A stretch of 64,000 nt of DNA, from assembly GCA_030340625.1 (NCBI GenBank), contig JAOPHQ010000586.1, forward strand, positions 186,001-250,000. The letters are read 5' to 3'. The notes below the pieces were generated by a model. That model searched no databases. It was given only the letters and a program-made list of their open reading frames with translations, and had not been told where the DNA came from. Shown here piece by piece: positions 13,168-23,933 of this stretch; position 1 is the stretch's first letter, and each line of letters starts with the position of its first letter. Origin of the DNA: Merluccius polli (lineage: Eukaryota > Chordata > Actinopteri > Gadiformes > Merlucciidae). A program made the translations under genes and the position numbers.

Positions 13168-14391
13168 TACACTCACCGGCCACTTTATTAGGTACACCTT
13201 GCTAGTACCGGGTTGGACCCCCTTTTGCCTTCAGAACTGCCTTAATCCTTCGTGGCACAGATTCAACAAGGTACTGGAAACATTCCTCAGAGAGTTTGGT
13301 CCATATTGACATGATAGCATCACGCAGTTGCTGCAGATTTGTCGGCTGCACATCCATGATGCGAATCTCCCGTTCCACCACATCCCAAAGGTGCTCTATT
13401 GGATTGAGATCTGGTCACTGTGGAGGCCATTTGAGTACAGTGAACTCATTGTCATGTTCAAGAAACCAGTCTGAGATGATTCGCGCTTTATGACATGGCG
13501 CGTTATCCTGCTGGAAGTAGCCATCAGAAGATGGGTACACTGTGGTCATAAAGGGATGGACATGGTCAGCAACAATACTCAGGTAGTCTGTGGCTTTGAC
13601 ACAATGCTCAATTGGTACTAATAAGCCCAAAGTGTGCCAGGAAAATATCCCCCACACCATTACACCACCACCACCAGCCTGAACCGTTGATACAAGGCAG
13701 GATGGATCCATGCTTTCATGTTGTTGACGCCAAATTCTGACCCTACCATCCGAATGTCACAGCAGAAATCGAGACTCATCAGACCAGGCAACGTTTTTCC
13801 AATCTTCGATTGTCCAATTTTGGTGAGCCTGTGCGAATTGTAGCCTCAGTTTCCTGTTCTTAGCTGACAGCAGTGGCACCCGGTGTGGTCTTCTGCTGCT
13901 GTAGCCCATCCGCCTCAAAGTTCGACGTGTTGTGCGTTCAGAGATGCTCTTCTGCATACCTCTGTTGTAACGAGTGGTTATTTGAGTTACAGTTGCCTTT
14001 CTATCAGCTCGAACCAGTCTGGCCATTCTCCTCTGACCTCTAGCATCAACAAGGCATTTGCGCCCACAGAACTGCCGCTCACTGGATATTTTCTCTTTTT
14101 TGGACCATTCTCTGTAAACCCTAGAGATGGTTGTGCGTGAAAATCCCAGTAGATCAGCAGTCTCTGAAATACTCAGACCAGCCCGTCTGGCACCAACAAC
14201 CATGCCACGTTCAAAGTCACTTAAATCACCTTTCTTCCCCATTCTGATGCTCGGTTTGAACTGCAGCAGATCGTCCTGACCATGTCTACATGCCTAAATG
14301 CATTGAGTTGCTGCCATGTGATTGGCTGATTAGAAATTTGCGTTAACGAGCAGTTGGACAGGTGTACCTAATAAAGTGGCCGGTGAGTGTA
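13168..14391 (-). mobile_element. Tc1/mariner transposon, full length
   Basis: Near-perfect terminal inverted repeats of about 32 bp begin TACACTCACCGGCCACTTTA at both ends. They are flanked by TA (13166-13167 and 14392-14393), the Tc1/mariner target duplication. The 1,224-bp length is usual for fish Tc1 elements. One transposase frame on the minus strand spans almost the whole interior. The ends are still intact, so the copy could in principle be mobilised by a related transposase acting in trans; that is inference. Confidence 0.96.
13202..14242 (-). pseudogene. Tc1 transposase, two nonsense codons
   Basis: The gene cuts and pastes Tc1 elements at TA sites. From the ATG at 14242 (MGKKGDLSDFERGMVVGARR) to the stop at 13202 one frame of 346 codons can be followed with no frameshift. 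It shows the N-terminal paired-like helix-turn-helix regions, then the DDE catalytic residues: D in AWSDESRF, D in QQDNAPCH, and E in PIEHLWDVVE. Two in-frame TGA codons break it, at 13757-13759 after SRFLL and at 13415-13417 after WPPQ. The first fits CGA to TGA decay at a methylated CpG. The lack of indels suggests a fairly recent copy. Confidence 0.93.
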
Positions 14392-14393
14392 TA

Positions 14394-16476
14394 GCCTCCT
14401 GTGGAAGTCTTATGATTGAGTTCATTTAATGCAGAGATGCATTAATGCACCATTCTCAAAATGGATTTGTTGCCTGGCTTTCTGTCTGTGGTAATGTTAT
14501 ATTGTACCTAGTGAGGTGACGTTTATCATTTCCTTAAGCTTTTCCCCATATAAGATTGATACATTGATAATAATGATTGATAATTGCTATACTCTGCTAT
14601 GATATACTGCTATAGCATTATTGCAATGTAGGCACATCATGAATTACGGTTGCTTTGGGCTTTTGGGCAGGACACTTGGCTTAATTCTCTTTCATTAGAA
14701 TTGATGATCACTACATGATATCCCATCTAATACTCGGTGAAGGTTAGCATAACCTAAACATTTTATTAGGTTTGCATTTAGTTGACGGAAAAAGGTATCA
14801 GTTTTTACAAACCCTTTCACACTGATCATCTCCTGTTTCTTTGTTATGTAGGTTACAAAACTATAACCTACATGCACAAACAACTTAAAGAAGAACAAGT
14901 GATTTAATAGTACAAATGACTCAGTTATCAGCATCTGCGCCAAAACACAGAAATGTTTCCCTACAGGAGGAGAATAAGGAACGTACAGGGAGCATTATTC
15001 AGCAGAACTTCAAACCGCAAGGATATGAAAGGAAATTCAAAAAGCAATATAGTGGCTTCTTGACAAATGGATTATTGGTATGGGTTTTCGCCTTAAAGCA
15101 CAGAAAACATGAGAAAGGGCTTTAGTGGGTCTCTGAGAGGTTCCCTGCCATGGCCTGCCAATGGAAAAGTAATGGGCTTTTGCTACCAGACCTTTTATCT
15201 TGTTGAACAAAAAAAGAAAAGACCAAAAAACGGTTTGATAACAGTGTTGGCCTGTAGCACAAAAAAAACCCTGATAAATAGGAGGAGGTTATTGTCAGAG
15301 GTGCACTAAGCTCATGACAAAAATAAGGGAACAGGACGAAGGCCGTGCAAAGCACTAGTTATTCTGTTTTGTCTCTCTTAGGAGGACTCAGTCAACACTG
15401 ATTTGACATTTGCATATGCTGCTCATTTGCTCAACTGACATTGATACAATGCCGCATAATGACACTAAATGAATGTACTTGCTTCGACTGTTTTCTGGCA
15501 ACACACTGCGCTGTCACAGTTTAATGTCAGATGTCCCTGTCTGCAGAACGAGACCAACCACCACTTGAGTGGAGATGTGCGGACAGCACAGCAGAAGGGA
15601 ACATGAATTCACCATCCAGCTATCACTTCAGCAGACACCGGACACAGCCCACACCGTAAAAGAATATTAATGCACCATCCAACCGCCAGGCCGTCGTTAA
15701 TCACTCTCACAGGCCTCCTCGCCTCAGTATTAAACATTTATTTCATTTGCATACAAATCAGAACCCCAAAGTCAAGGCCATGATGAAAAAAGTTGCCAAG
15801 TCTGCGAACAAGTTGATTTGTAAATTCTCCTTCACAGCATGACAATAAACGATGGGGTCAATTTCTTTCTTTTTTTAAATTCAGAATTAATTTACCTGTA
15901 AAGTTTGAAATGAATCACTGTCAAATGTAAAGTGTTTATAAGTGCAAACATTTATAAACCCACCTCTTCAAGCAGGAGTTCAACAGTTAACCTCCTTCCC
16001 TCCTCTCCCTCCCTTCTCATGTCTTCTCTACTCCTCACTCGTCTTTTTCACGTCTAGCATTTGCCTTGTGTGTCACTGTAAAGTCTCTTTGAGCACCTTG
16101 AAAAGTGTTATATAAGTCGAATGCATTATTAATAATAGTAATTATTATTATTATTATTATTATTATAATTATTATAAAAAATAATAGTCTATACACGTTT
16201 CCCTACTTCCCTTGCATGCATATTCTATGCAAATTATATGCTGGCTGGTTATTACATTGCTGGGTGAAGTGAGTGGTTTCAGGTGTGCGTATTTAACTGC
16301 TTGGCTAAATTGAACTTCAGAGGGATGTCCGAAGCACACAGTAGTACAGGTAACAAAGGTCAGACTTAAAATGTCTTCTACACTCTCCAAATGTGGACAC
16401 GGCCTGACACTTAAGGTCAGACTGCACTGCAAGATGGGGGCAGTGTCGCAGTGCAAGGGTTGTGAGCACACACACT
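14394..16476. other. Non-coding spacer with short repeats
   Basis: No gene is recognised. At about 16070-16175 there is a fish-type repeat tail (AGTCTCTTTGAGCACCTTGA, then GTGTTATATAAG), followed by an (ATT)n microsatellite at 16137-16165. The remainder is unique-looking AT-rich DNA. Confidence 0.45.
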
Positions 16477-17355
16477 TGTAGGGCTTAAGTTGAGACTACC
16501 TCAGTTGAGTCCAAGTCCAGATCGAGTCATTGGTTAATTGAGTCCAATTCAAGACCAAGACCGCAAAAATATCCGAGTCCGATTCGAGACCAGGACCATG
16601 TGGCTATCATATCGATTGCCTGAAATAGAAAAGGAAGGTTTCTAAAGGCATATTTCAACAAAACTAGCATGTTTGAGGACAAAATTAATTGTGGGCAGGT
16701 TGTTTATGTTCATAACATAGTTGCACCTTTACTTAACTAGAGTTGGATGCATCTATTTCACCTACTATTTCTCACCCAAATATTTTTGGTTGTTGAACAG
16801 CCTAAGACCATATCAAATTACACATTTAAGTAAACAGAGGAATTGAAAGTCTCAAACATGTTTATTCATGTAATATTTTAAATACAAATCGTAATTGATT
16901 TCCCCTCTAGGGATAATAAAGACTTTTTGAATTGAATAACCTTCCACCATGAAGGAAGGCATGAACATAAACAAAAATAAAACTGACTTCCAGCATGACA
17001 ACAAGCAAAGTAATACATGCAATACAATCTCAATAAGATTAATTATAGTCCAAAATTGGCATTTTTTAAAAATTAAAATGAATAGTCATTGATCATTTAA
17101 CTTTACGAATTTGGCTAGATGCCATATCAACTTCTCTGAATATTTAAGCATTCATTGCTGGGCACTTTCTTGGAAAAAATGAAAATGATAAAAGTAGTAA
17201 AAACAATATTTAGCTATGGAATTTTTAACACAGCTTTGGTGTATTCTTAATACGAGTCTCCCAAGACAAATTCAAGACCGAGTCAAATTCACGTCACAAG
17301 CCCAAGACAAGACCATCGAAACCCAAGACTGGACTCAAGTACTACAGCCCTGACG
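16477..17355. mobile_element. Non-autonomous hAT-like element (GAGTCCAAG family)
   Basis: Both ends carry related inverted sequence: on the left TAGGGCTTAAGTTGAGAC with TTGAGTCCAAGTCC, and on the right the complement of CAGGGCTGTAGTACTTGAGT with GAGTCCAGTCTTGG. The interior is AT-rich without coding potential. A possible 8-bp duplication CACACACT lies at 16469-16476 and 17356-17363, but this is CA-repeat sequence so the exact borders are uncertain. The hAT assignment rests on the CAGGG-type end. Confidence 0.65.
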
Positions 17356-17710
17356 CACACACTTCTTTGGGAAGCAGAGGAAGAAAGAGGCTGCAATGCT
17401 CCTGTATGCTTCTGCAGCAAAGAAGAGGCAACCGAGACTGCTACGCGCTTGAGTCAGATAGGTTTCTCTGAACAAGCTTTACAAAATACTGAGCAACTGT
17501 TGTGTTGTATTGTGTGTGGGTGAAATGAGTGAGAAAACACAAATTGGGAATTATATATGTCCTCCAGCTTTACAATTCTATTAGCTGGTGCTATTTAATT
17601 TAAACTCCTACAGTTTCTTATAAAAGAAGCTGTAGGAAACTGGAACTTAAAGTCCCACACACATTTACTCAAGCTGTCTGGATTTCACAATACAATCCAT
17701 TGGCTTTCAG

Positions 17711-17743
<33 letters not shown>

Positions 17744-17746
<3 letters not shown>

Positions 17747-18854
17747 GGATGGGCATAATTAATCGATGATCGATCATTGATCGTTAAGAAATGTGTCGAT
17801 CAATTTATATTGTTATCGATCAAAAGGACGTTGTGTTGCATAAGTCTTGAAGCGGTGCGGTGATCGCGGCTTTAGTTCCCCGTGTCTGGTGGCTGTAATT
17901 CAGAGCGTGAATATCTTTCTAACTTTAAAAAACACTTAAGTATTTTTTTAAACGATAGTCGCACATCCCTCGTACGCCGTGAAGGTGAACCCTCCCGGAC
18001 TCCGCTATTAACATGAACCGCTCCGCCGTTGGAGCCACACACACACACGCACCGGACACCACAATACAAACACACATGTTTTACATTTGATTTTAAATAA
18101 AGTTGTGTGCAGTTATACGGTTAAATACGATTATTGGTTAATGACCGATCGCGTACTGCGGTCAAGACAGCCGTCTCTCGGTTTCGTGTGGTCAAGCCAG
18201 CCTCTCCAACATTTTCAATATTTCCATAAATGTGACATTTTAGCAAAACGTTCAGCCTCATATATGTTTTCTGACTAAGGTATTGCTTTTAGATAGTTCA
18301 TGCAATTGTTTCTAAATGTGTGGCTCATCTTTTTGTCGCGAGCCTTTTCCGAGCGCCGGCTGCATATTGTATATCGGCATATGTCGGCCTTTTCCCCTTT
18401 TTTCAAAACAGTTATACAGTTTAATGCCCACTTTTACTGCCTTGTTTGATTATTGTTGGCCGATAAGTTGGCTACTTATTGTAATTGGAATACAGATGTA
18501 GTCTTGTTGAATCGTTTCCAAACCTTTAAGAGCGCATGAAGGCGCATTGTTCGGCTTTTACGAGCGCCGCATAGCCTATAACCAGGGACGGGCTGCCATA
18601 GGGAGGTTCGGCCGGACGATTTCAGGCCGATTATTTTGTATTTTTTATTTTGTGTATTATTATTTTTGGGCCGGTCTAGATTATTGGGCCGGTCCAGGAC
18701 TGTCATAATACGTCGGTCGTAGGTCCGCCCCCGTCAACAATCGCGCACCTCCACCCCCCGCCCCCCCCACCCAAAAAAATAACGATTAATCGATAATTGA
18801 TCGATAATTCTAGCGATGATCGATCAAGGACATTTCTTCGAATGCCCATCCCTA
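17744..18854 (+). mobile_element. Non-autonomous hAT 'family A', copy A1
   Basis: Ends are TAGGGATGGGCATAATTAAT and, inverted, TAGGGATGGGCATTCGAAG, followed on both sides by runs of ATCGAT/GATCGATC. Flanks are ATATATAT on both sides; that is the expected 8 bp but uninformative inside a TA repeat. The 1,111-bp interior shows no transposase. It includes, at 18728-18760, a C-rich module with GTCAACAATCGCGCA that recurs in other elements of this window. Two more partial copies of this family lie at 51853 (plus) and 48083 (minus). Confidence 0.8.
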
Positions 18855-18867
18855 ATATATATATACA

Positions 18868-18956
<89 letters not shown>

Positions 18957-18959
<3 letters not shown>

Positions 18960-19622
18960 TGGTGGGCATAGATTAATTTGTTTAATCTAGATTAATCTAA
19001 CTGTAATCTTGGAATTAATCTAGATTAATCTAGATTAAAATGGCTCATTTGAATTCTGTCGAAGGCATTCATAATATGTGTGTGCTACCTAAATAATGAC
19101 AAAAAATAAGTCTGCGCGATTGTTGACGGGGGGAGGGGGGGTGCGCGATTGTTGACCGGAGGGGGAGAGGTGCGCGATTGTTGACGGGGGGCGGGGGGCG
19201 CGATTGTTGACCGGAGGGGGAGAGGTGCACGATTGTTGACGGGGGGGTGGGGGGGTGTGCGATTGTTGACCGGAGGGGGAGAGGTGCGCGATTGTTGACC
19301 GGAGGGGAAGGTGCGCGATTGTTGACGGTGGGGGGGGGGGGGCAGTAATGACACCGCGAATACGGACGTTTATCATCGAAATATATATTTTTTAAGAGGC
19401 CCCTGATTGGCCGAGGCCCCGGGCTGAAGCCCAGGTAAGCCTGTGCATTAAGGCGCCACTGCCCAGACCTACGAGGGGCGCTTACCTTCCTTGGTGGAAA
19501 TCCGGTATAGACCCAGCTCCCAACCCAACTTTGAGAATAGATTAACGGCGATAATTTTATTGTCGCGCGATAAGAGTCTCGCGTTATCGCAGCGCGTTAA
19601 CGCCGATAACAGCCCACCACTA
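18957..19622 (+). mobile_element. Non-autonomous hAT with internal GC-rich array
   Basis: Ends are TAGTGGTGGGCATAGATTAA and, inverted, TAGTGGTGGGCTGTTATCGG. Flanks are ATATATAT and ATATATGT, within the TA tract. The interior contains GATTAATCTAGATTAATCTA repeats near the left end, a G-rich tandem array (19113-19342) and GTTATCGC/GTTAACGCC motifs at the right end. There is no coding capacity. Confidence 0.78.
19113..19342 (+). repeat. Minisatellite, about 29-bp unit, alternating types
   Basis: Eight units each begin TGCGCGATTGTTGAC (or a close variant). Unit tails come in two kinds: an all-G type (GGGGGGAGGGGGG) and CCGGAGGGGGAGAGG. In the first six units the two kinds alternate strictly, which implies amplification of a dimer. 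The G-runs could form G-quadruplex structures. Confidence 0.85.
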
Positions 19623-19623
19623 A

Positions 19624-19682
<59 letters not shown>

Positions 19683-19685
<3 letters not shown>

Positions 19686-20958
19686 CTCTCTCTGAAGTCC
19701 TAGAATCAGACAGTGATTTACAGTCCATGCAGCTAAAGAGGTGTGAAAAGGCCTGAGTGATAAGCTAAGCTGGCAGTGTAAATGAATGAAGTACAGTACG
19801 AAGTTAATCGGCTGTGGAACTACCATCAAACACGGTGCTGGGGGCCAAACATCTCTGCACTCACAATTGAGGCTTGGCCGCCAACGATAGCCAAGCTAGA
19901 AAAGGACATGCCTGATCTCACCCACCTGATCTCCAACACAGCAGCCAATCAGACCAGTTCACGTCAAACTGACAGCAAGAGAAAACACTGCAAGTCTGGA
20001 TATTATGAACTGGCTACAAACCATTTCTAAATTGTATGTGGATGTTTTTTTGTTGCTCAAATATTCCAAATCAGTTGTCTACAAAATACAAATATGACCA
20101 TTACATCACAGGAACTCTATGCTTTCAGATCATATGACATGGGTACACTTTAAGATGAAATGTGTTGGGTATAGCTAATCAAACTATTAACTAGTTAATT
20201 TGAAATCGAGGTGAAATGCTTTTAGGCATCAAGGCTGATAAGCAAGTGGAAGGAACTGACTGTAGAGCAGTCGACAACTAAATAAAACAGCATTTAGGTT
20301 GCCTCACTGGCAAATAGGCTGCAGTCACATGAAGCAACAAAATAATAAATAAAATAAAAAACAAATGAATTAGTCAACTAATTAGGTTTGTGCTGCTTAG
20401 CCTCAAGATTGTCCCTGAGCTTGTTTCATCGTGGAACTTGTTGCAGTGCTCACTGATATCAACTGATAGTTACAATAGTAGACCAGCTCAACAAACCCAC
20501 AGATCCAATTTATACACCATTCACTTATTAATTATCATTGCATATCATTTTCCTCTCCCACCGCCCCACTTCCTATTCAGAGACTTCATTTTTTCATTTC
20601 CTGTTCAATTTTCTAAGGTCTCTCAGGAACGGCCGCAGGGATGGTTAATAATCATTACAGTAGAGATGATCCGAATAAAGGATATAAAGACGTGACGTAA
20701 TTTGAATACATAAAATATTGAAATCTACTGTGTTGTCTCAGTTAAAATTGAATAATACATTATATTATAGCTTACCAAGTCACACCATAATTCATTATTA
20801 CAAAAAATGAAAAGCTATTTTACAATGAAATGCTCATGCTAAAAGTCATGAAGATGAGTTGGTACTTTATTATAATAATCCCAGACAGGAGATTCAGGAA
20901 ATATTGAATTATACCTAGTATCACTGTTGATGAAATGTGAAAACAATTGAGGTAGGTG
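19683..20958. other. Non-coding spacer
   Basis: AT-rich DNA with no recognisable gene, paired ends or tandem array. Short open frames at 19782 and 20390 have no domain signature. Confidence 0.45.
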
Positions 20959-21266
20959 TGTGGCAGTTGCTCCTGCCATACGCCATCTACGTGGCTTTTG
21001 CTGGGGCCCTCCAACACAGGACACGGGTAGATGTTGGTTGAATATGCGTTTATTGGAGATGGCAAGATGGTGTTTGCTGAGCAGATGTTACGTGCTGCCA
21101 TGACAGTTGCTCTTCCTTGAGTGTGTGTGTTGATAGCTGGTTTATCCTGGGCACCATGATTGCTCATGCACCACAGGTGTACAGCCTCACCCAGCCCCAG
21201 AGTCTAATGAATCTGACTCGGGCCAGGTGAGGCTGTAAACCAGCCAACAACCACACACACTCCACA
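20959..21266 (-). mobile_element. Solo LTR related to the element at 24744
   Basis: The block runs from TGTGGCAGTTGCTCC to ACACACACTCCACA. It is clearly related in order and wording to the 322-bp LTRs at 24744 and 25780 (shared GACACAGGACACGGGTAGAT, GGTTTATCCTGGG, CATGATTGCTCATGCACCAC and GGCCAGGTGAGGCTGTAAAC). It differs at many sites and is therefore older. Flanks are AGGTG and AGGTC, a probable 5-bp duplication with one change. No internal region adjoins it, so it most likely arose by LTR-LTR recombination. Orientation is inferred from the related full element. Confidence 0.82.
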
Positions 21267-22133
21267 AGGTCATTTCTGCTCCTCAAATCATGAGTATACA
21301 ACATATTGTGTGCCATTTAATTTGCAGCCATGTGCAGCGGAGGAGTATGAATCAGATGACGTGTGGAATAAACAAAAGCCTGGGTGGAGGAAGGGTGCGA
21401 GATGACGTGCTATTTAGGAGCCAATGAAATATAGAAATCCCAATCGCATGGCAAATGTGATTACAAATCACAAACCCGCCTGTGCTTACTGTGCCAGACA
21501 AACCAAGCTGAAAGGTTATCAGATATAAGGTTGCCACCCAAGTAGTATAACTCCCTGCTTCTTCCAACTCTGGTGCCCGCTTAGTATCTGAGATGACAGA
21601 ATTGTAAAGCCAGTACAATTATTTTTTACAAATGTATTATAAAGTCTAACAAAACCTACAAATGGATTTTGATAAGTCACTACTATTTTGACATATGCAA
21701 AATATATTCAGGTACCAAAAAAATATGTAGAAAGCCTATTCATGAATTACACTCTTTCATATTACCGTTATGGGGAAAAAACCCACAAAGAACGATTATG
21801 GCTCTCTCCACTGTCTCGACAAATGCTAGCTAGTGTGAATCATTTTTTTCCCCCTGATTATAGAAAATCGCACAAAATTAAATGCAATTTTGGGAATAGA
21901 TGGCACTTTCTGAGGGAAGTGATTTGAATTGGCTCCCACAAAATGCCTTGCTTGATGCTTGCTTAAAAAGGGTTTGAAAAAGGTTAAGAATAGAATAGAA
22001 AACACTTTCTTTGCTTGCATGTGCAGATCTCAGCCACCAGAAAAAGGGTACATTAAAACCTGACAATCAGACTAAACACACATTAAAACACATTTAAGGT
22101 GAAAGAGAACCTGCTTTTATGAATTAATTCCAG
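21267..22133. other. Non-coding spacer
   Basis: About 870 bp of AT-rich DNA with no supported gene or repeat boundary. Confidence 0.45.
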
Positions 22134-22336
22134 TTAGGGCGTGTTCACACCTAGCGTTTTTTGTGATAGGGAAAAGTTGAGCCGACCGCTTTTTCAACAA
22201 AAAAAAAAGCCGGCAGCGCTTTTTGTCCTAAAAGCACCGAGAGCGTTTTTTCTATCGCCTAGCAACGAACCCACTCTAAACCCCGACGTTACTCGCCTAC
22301 TATGTATCCAGGCTACCCTTATATAACTGTTACAAA

Positions 22337-22520
22337 ATGGCAAGAAACAGGCGATTGGCACTTGCACTGGCCCTAACTGACGACGAGGAGAATCATGTAC
22401 CTGCATGTTTGTGGGTGCAGATATCACTCGGGGAAGGCAGCAGCAAGGTGCCGACCATCATGTAGTCCAAGAGCTTCGTTTCGATGATGGGCGATTTGCG
22501 GCGAACTGTGATTGGTCAGC
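22337..22520 (+). pseudogene. HARBI1-like N-terminal fragment inside the MITE
   Basis: From the ATG at 22337 a 42-codon frame reads MARNRRLALALAL, then an acidic TDDEE, then LWV, ending at TAG 22463. After a frame change one can read VVQELRFDDGRF (about 22464-22500). This order (basic start, acidic run, LWV, then QELR.DD.RF) is typical of the N-terminus of fish Harbinger nucleases. The catalytic region is absent. The MITE is therefore best read as an internally deleted derivative of a coding element rather than a random TIR pair. Confidence 0.65.
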
Positions 22521-22524
22521 TGTC

Positions 22525-22554
22525 AAAAAAGCGCCTGACGTCAGGCGCTTTTTT
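22525..22554. repeat. Perfect 30-bp palindrome
   Basis: Six A, GCGCCTGACGTCAGGCGC, six T: a perfect self-complementary sequence centred on GACGTC inside the Harbinger MITE. The flanking TGTC and CTGACA extend partial symmetry. The centre TGACGTCA is also a CRE/ATF-type binding sequence. Confidence 0.85.
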
Positions 22555-23064
22555 TTCTGACAGTTGAACTTTTTTCAACTTTTTTTTACGCTCGGTGTGG
22601 GAGAAAAAAGCGCCGAGAGGCGTTTAAAAAAACGCCGGGGGCGTTTTCCAAAAGCGTTTTCTCTGCTACATAGGAATATAATGTAAAAAGAGCGCTGGCA
22701 GAAAAAAAAAAACGCCAGGTGTGAACACGCCCTTACAGATCATTTTTATTTTAGATCTTTACGTATAAAGAATATCATAAGTCACTTAAGTCACAACTCT
22801 TCTCTGTTTAGGCACCGCAATGGTGGAACATCAGGACTGCAAAGTCGCTCACCTGGGGGGTATACTACGAAGCTCGCTGAACATATCCAGGCTTTCTTGG
22901 GAAAACCTCGATTGCTAAAGACGAAACTCGCAATCAGAGTTTACCGGTTCCACGAAGCTCACTTAAAGGTAAATTTGTCAAGCCAGGTTTTCCGCTTTAG
23001 GTTCAATGCGCGTTCACATAAAAAGGGCGTAACCCAACGTCAATACGTCATTCACCTTGACGCA

Positions 23065-23211
23065 ATGGATCCGACGGAGCGAACACGGGCTGTGTATGTC
23101 ACTCAGGAGGAGCAAGTAGTGATTATGAACTCATACGAGGAGTTTAAAAAGCAAATAACGGCAAGGGGCAATACAGTTGCCCATGCTGGCAAAAAACAGC
23201 AGATTCTGTGA
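23065..23211 (+). pseudogene. Harbinger Myb/SANT-like protein fragment
   Basis: In Harbinger elements this accessory protein binds the element DNA and helps bring in the nuclease. From the ATG at 23065 the frame reads MDPTERTRAVYVTQEEQVV, then IMNSYEEFKKQITARGNTVA. This resembles the first helices of Myb/SANT-like domains in fish Harbinger proteins (EEQ..IM..YEE/EY, then N..A..). It stops right at the left arm of the inverted repeat at 23211, where coding is lost. Confidence 0.65.
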
Positions 23212-23281
23212 ATGCGTAAGAATTGTTCGCCATTAATCCCAATACTCTATGGGGATTAATGGCGAACAATTCTTACGCATT
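23211..23281. repeat. Perfect 30-bp inverted repeat, 11-nt loop
   Basis: The left arm 23211-23240 (begins AATGCGTAAGAATTGTTCGC) is the exact reverse complement of 23252-23281, separated by 11 bases. It would form a 30-bp hairpin. It abuts the end of the Myb-like fragment inside the Harbinger element. Perfect pairing over 30 bp suggests a recent inverted duplication. Confidence 0.93.
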
Positions 23282-23577
23282 GTTGCAAAATGCAAAAGCA
23301 ACCTCCAACTTGCTTTTTTACTTGTGTAATTTAGGGAATTCCTTTCAAATACATCCTATATGTAAGAAACGTATTGCATGTGCTGGACGGTAGCGACGGT
23401 GGTGTGGTGGATTAGGATGTGAGCTGATGCAGCGACCGGGGTTCATATGTTGCCTGTCCATCATCTTGCCTTTTACCCCCATCTAGATTACCAAACTGGA
23501 TAATTCCGTAACATTAACGAATAAATATTCCATATGACATAAGAAATATAACTTTTTTTTAAAATAAAATCCACATA

Positions 23578-23650
23578 CCCACTTCACTTGGGAATCGAAC
23601 CCAGCACGCAGAATCTCAAGACTGAGGCGCTACCGCCACTCTACCGCTCA
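23578..23650 (-). repeat. tRNA-like / SINE-head-like sequence
   Basis: On the minus strand the sequence reads GAGCGGTAGAGTGGCGGTAG (A-box-like), CGCCTCAGTCTTGAGATTC, then GGGTTCGATTCCC (a good B box), followed by an A/T-rich tail. It resembles a tRNA with a CTTGAGA anticodon-loop-like segment but lacks clearly paired acceptor stems. I therefore call it tRNA-like and not a tRNA gene. It lies inside the Harbinger element. Confidence 0.5.
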
Positions 23651-23651
23651 T

Positions 23652-23933
23652 TCACGTATACAGGTGTTTTCTTTCACCTCCAAGTTGATAACTTGCAACT
23701 TGACAGTTTGTGTTGGCAAAAAGTTGGGAAACACCACGAACATATTTAGCAGTGTGTTTAGGGCAGCTACAACCTTGCGTATCGCAAGGCACCTTTTTGC
23801 TTATATGTTCGGCATCACCAACTGTATGCAAATATGTACCCGCCGTGGCAAAAAATCGCAGTGGAACACAGACACACTGCGCACGGCTTCTTTTTGTAGC
23901 ATTGCCTTCATAAGGTCCAACAAGGACGACCAA
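23652..23933 (-). pseudogene. HARBI1-like nuclease fragment
   Basis: HARBI1-type proteins are the DDE nucleases of PIF/Harbinger elements. The minus-strand frame contains VPLRFFATAGTYLHTVGDAE followed by HISKK, matching the segment before the catalytic core (family pattern: LRFFATG.FL..VGD...ISK.T..R). Downstream, the frame changes and the catalytic D residues are not visible. Together with the Myb-like piece it identifies the element. Confidence 0.65.

Larger units (their letters stand above)
17713..19682. repeat. (TA)n microsatellite split by two insertions
   Basis: TA repeat blocks occupy 17713-17743, about 18855-18956 and about 19623-19682. They look like one original tract opened by two hAT-type elements (17744-18854 and 18957-19622). 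The middle block has the palindromic interruptions ATACAGTATAT and ATACTGTATAT. Confidence 0.75.
22137..22732 (+). mobile_element. PIF/Harbinger-type MITE, 3-bp TSD TTA
   Basis: Ends are GGGCGTGTTCACACCTAGCG and, inverted, GGGCGTGTTCACACCTGGCG. Flanks are TTA at 22134-22136 and 22733-22735, the 3-bp TWA-type target duplication of PIF/Harbinger. The 596-bp body has repeated AAAAAGCGC/GCGCTTTTT blocks near both ends and a short remnant of a HARBI1-like N-terminus in the middle. It is non-autonomous. Confidence 0.88.

Noticed and set aside
23578..23650. tRNA gene on the minus strand
   Set aside because: The B box is good, but acceptor and D stems do not pair convincingly and it lies within a transposon; called tRNA-like repeat instead.
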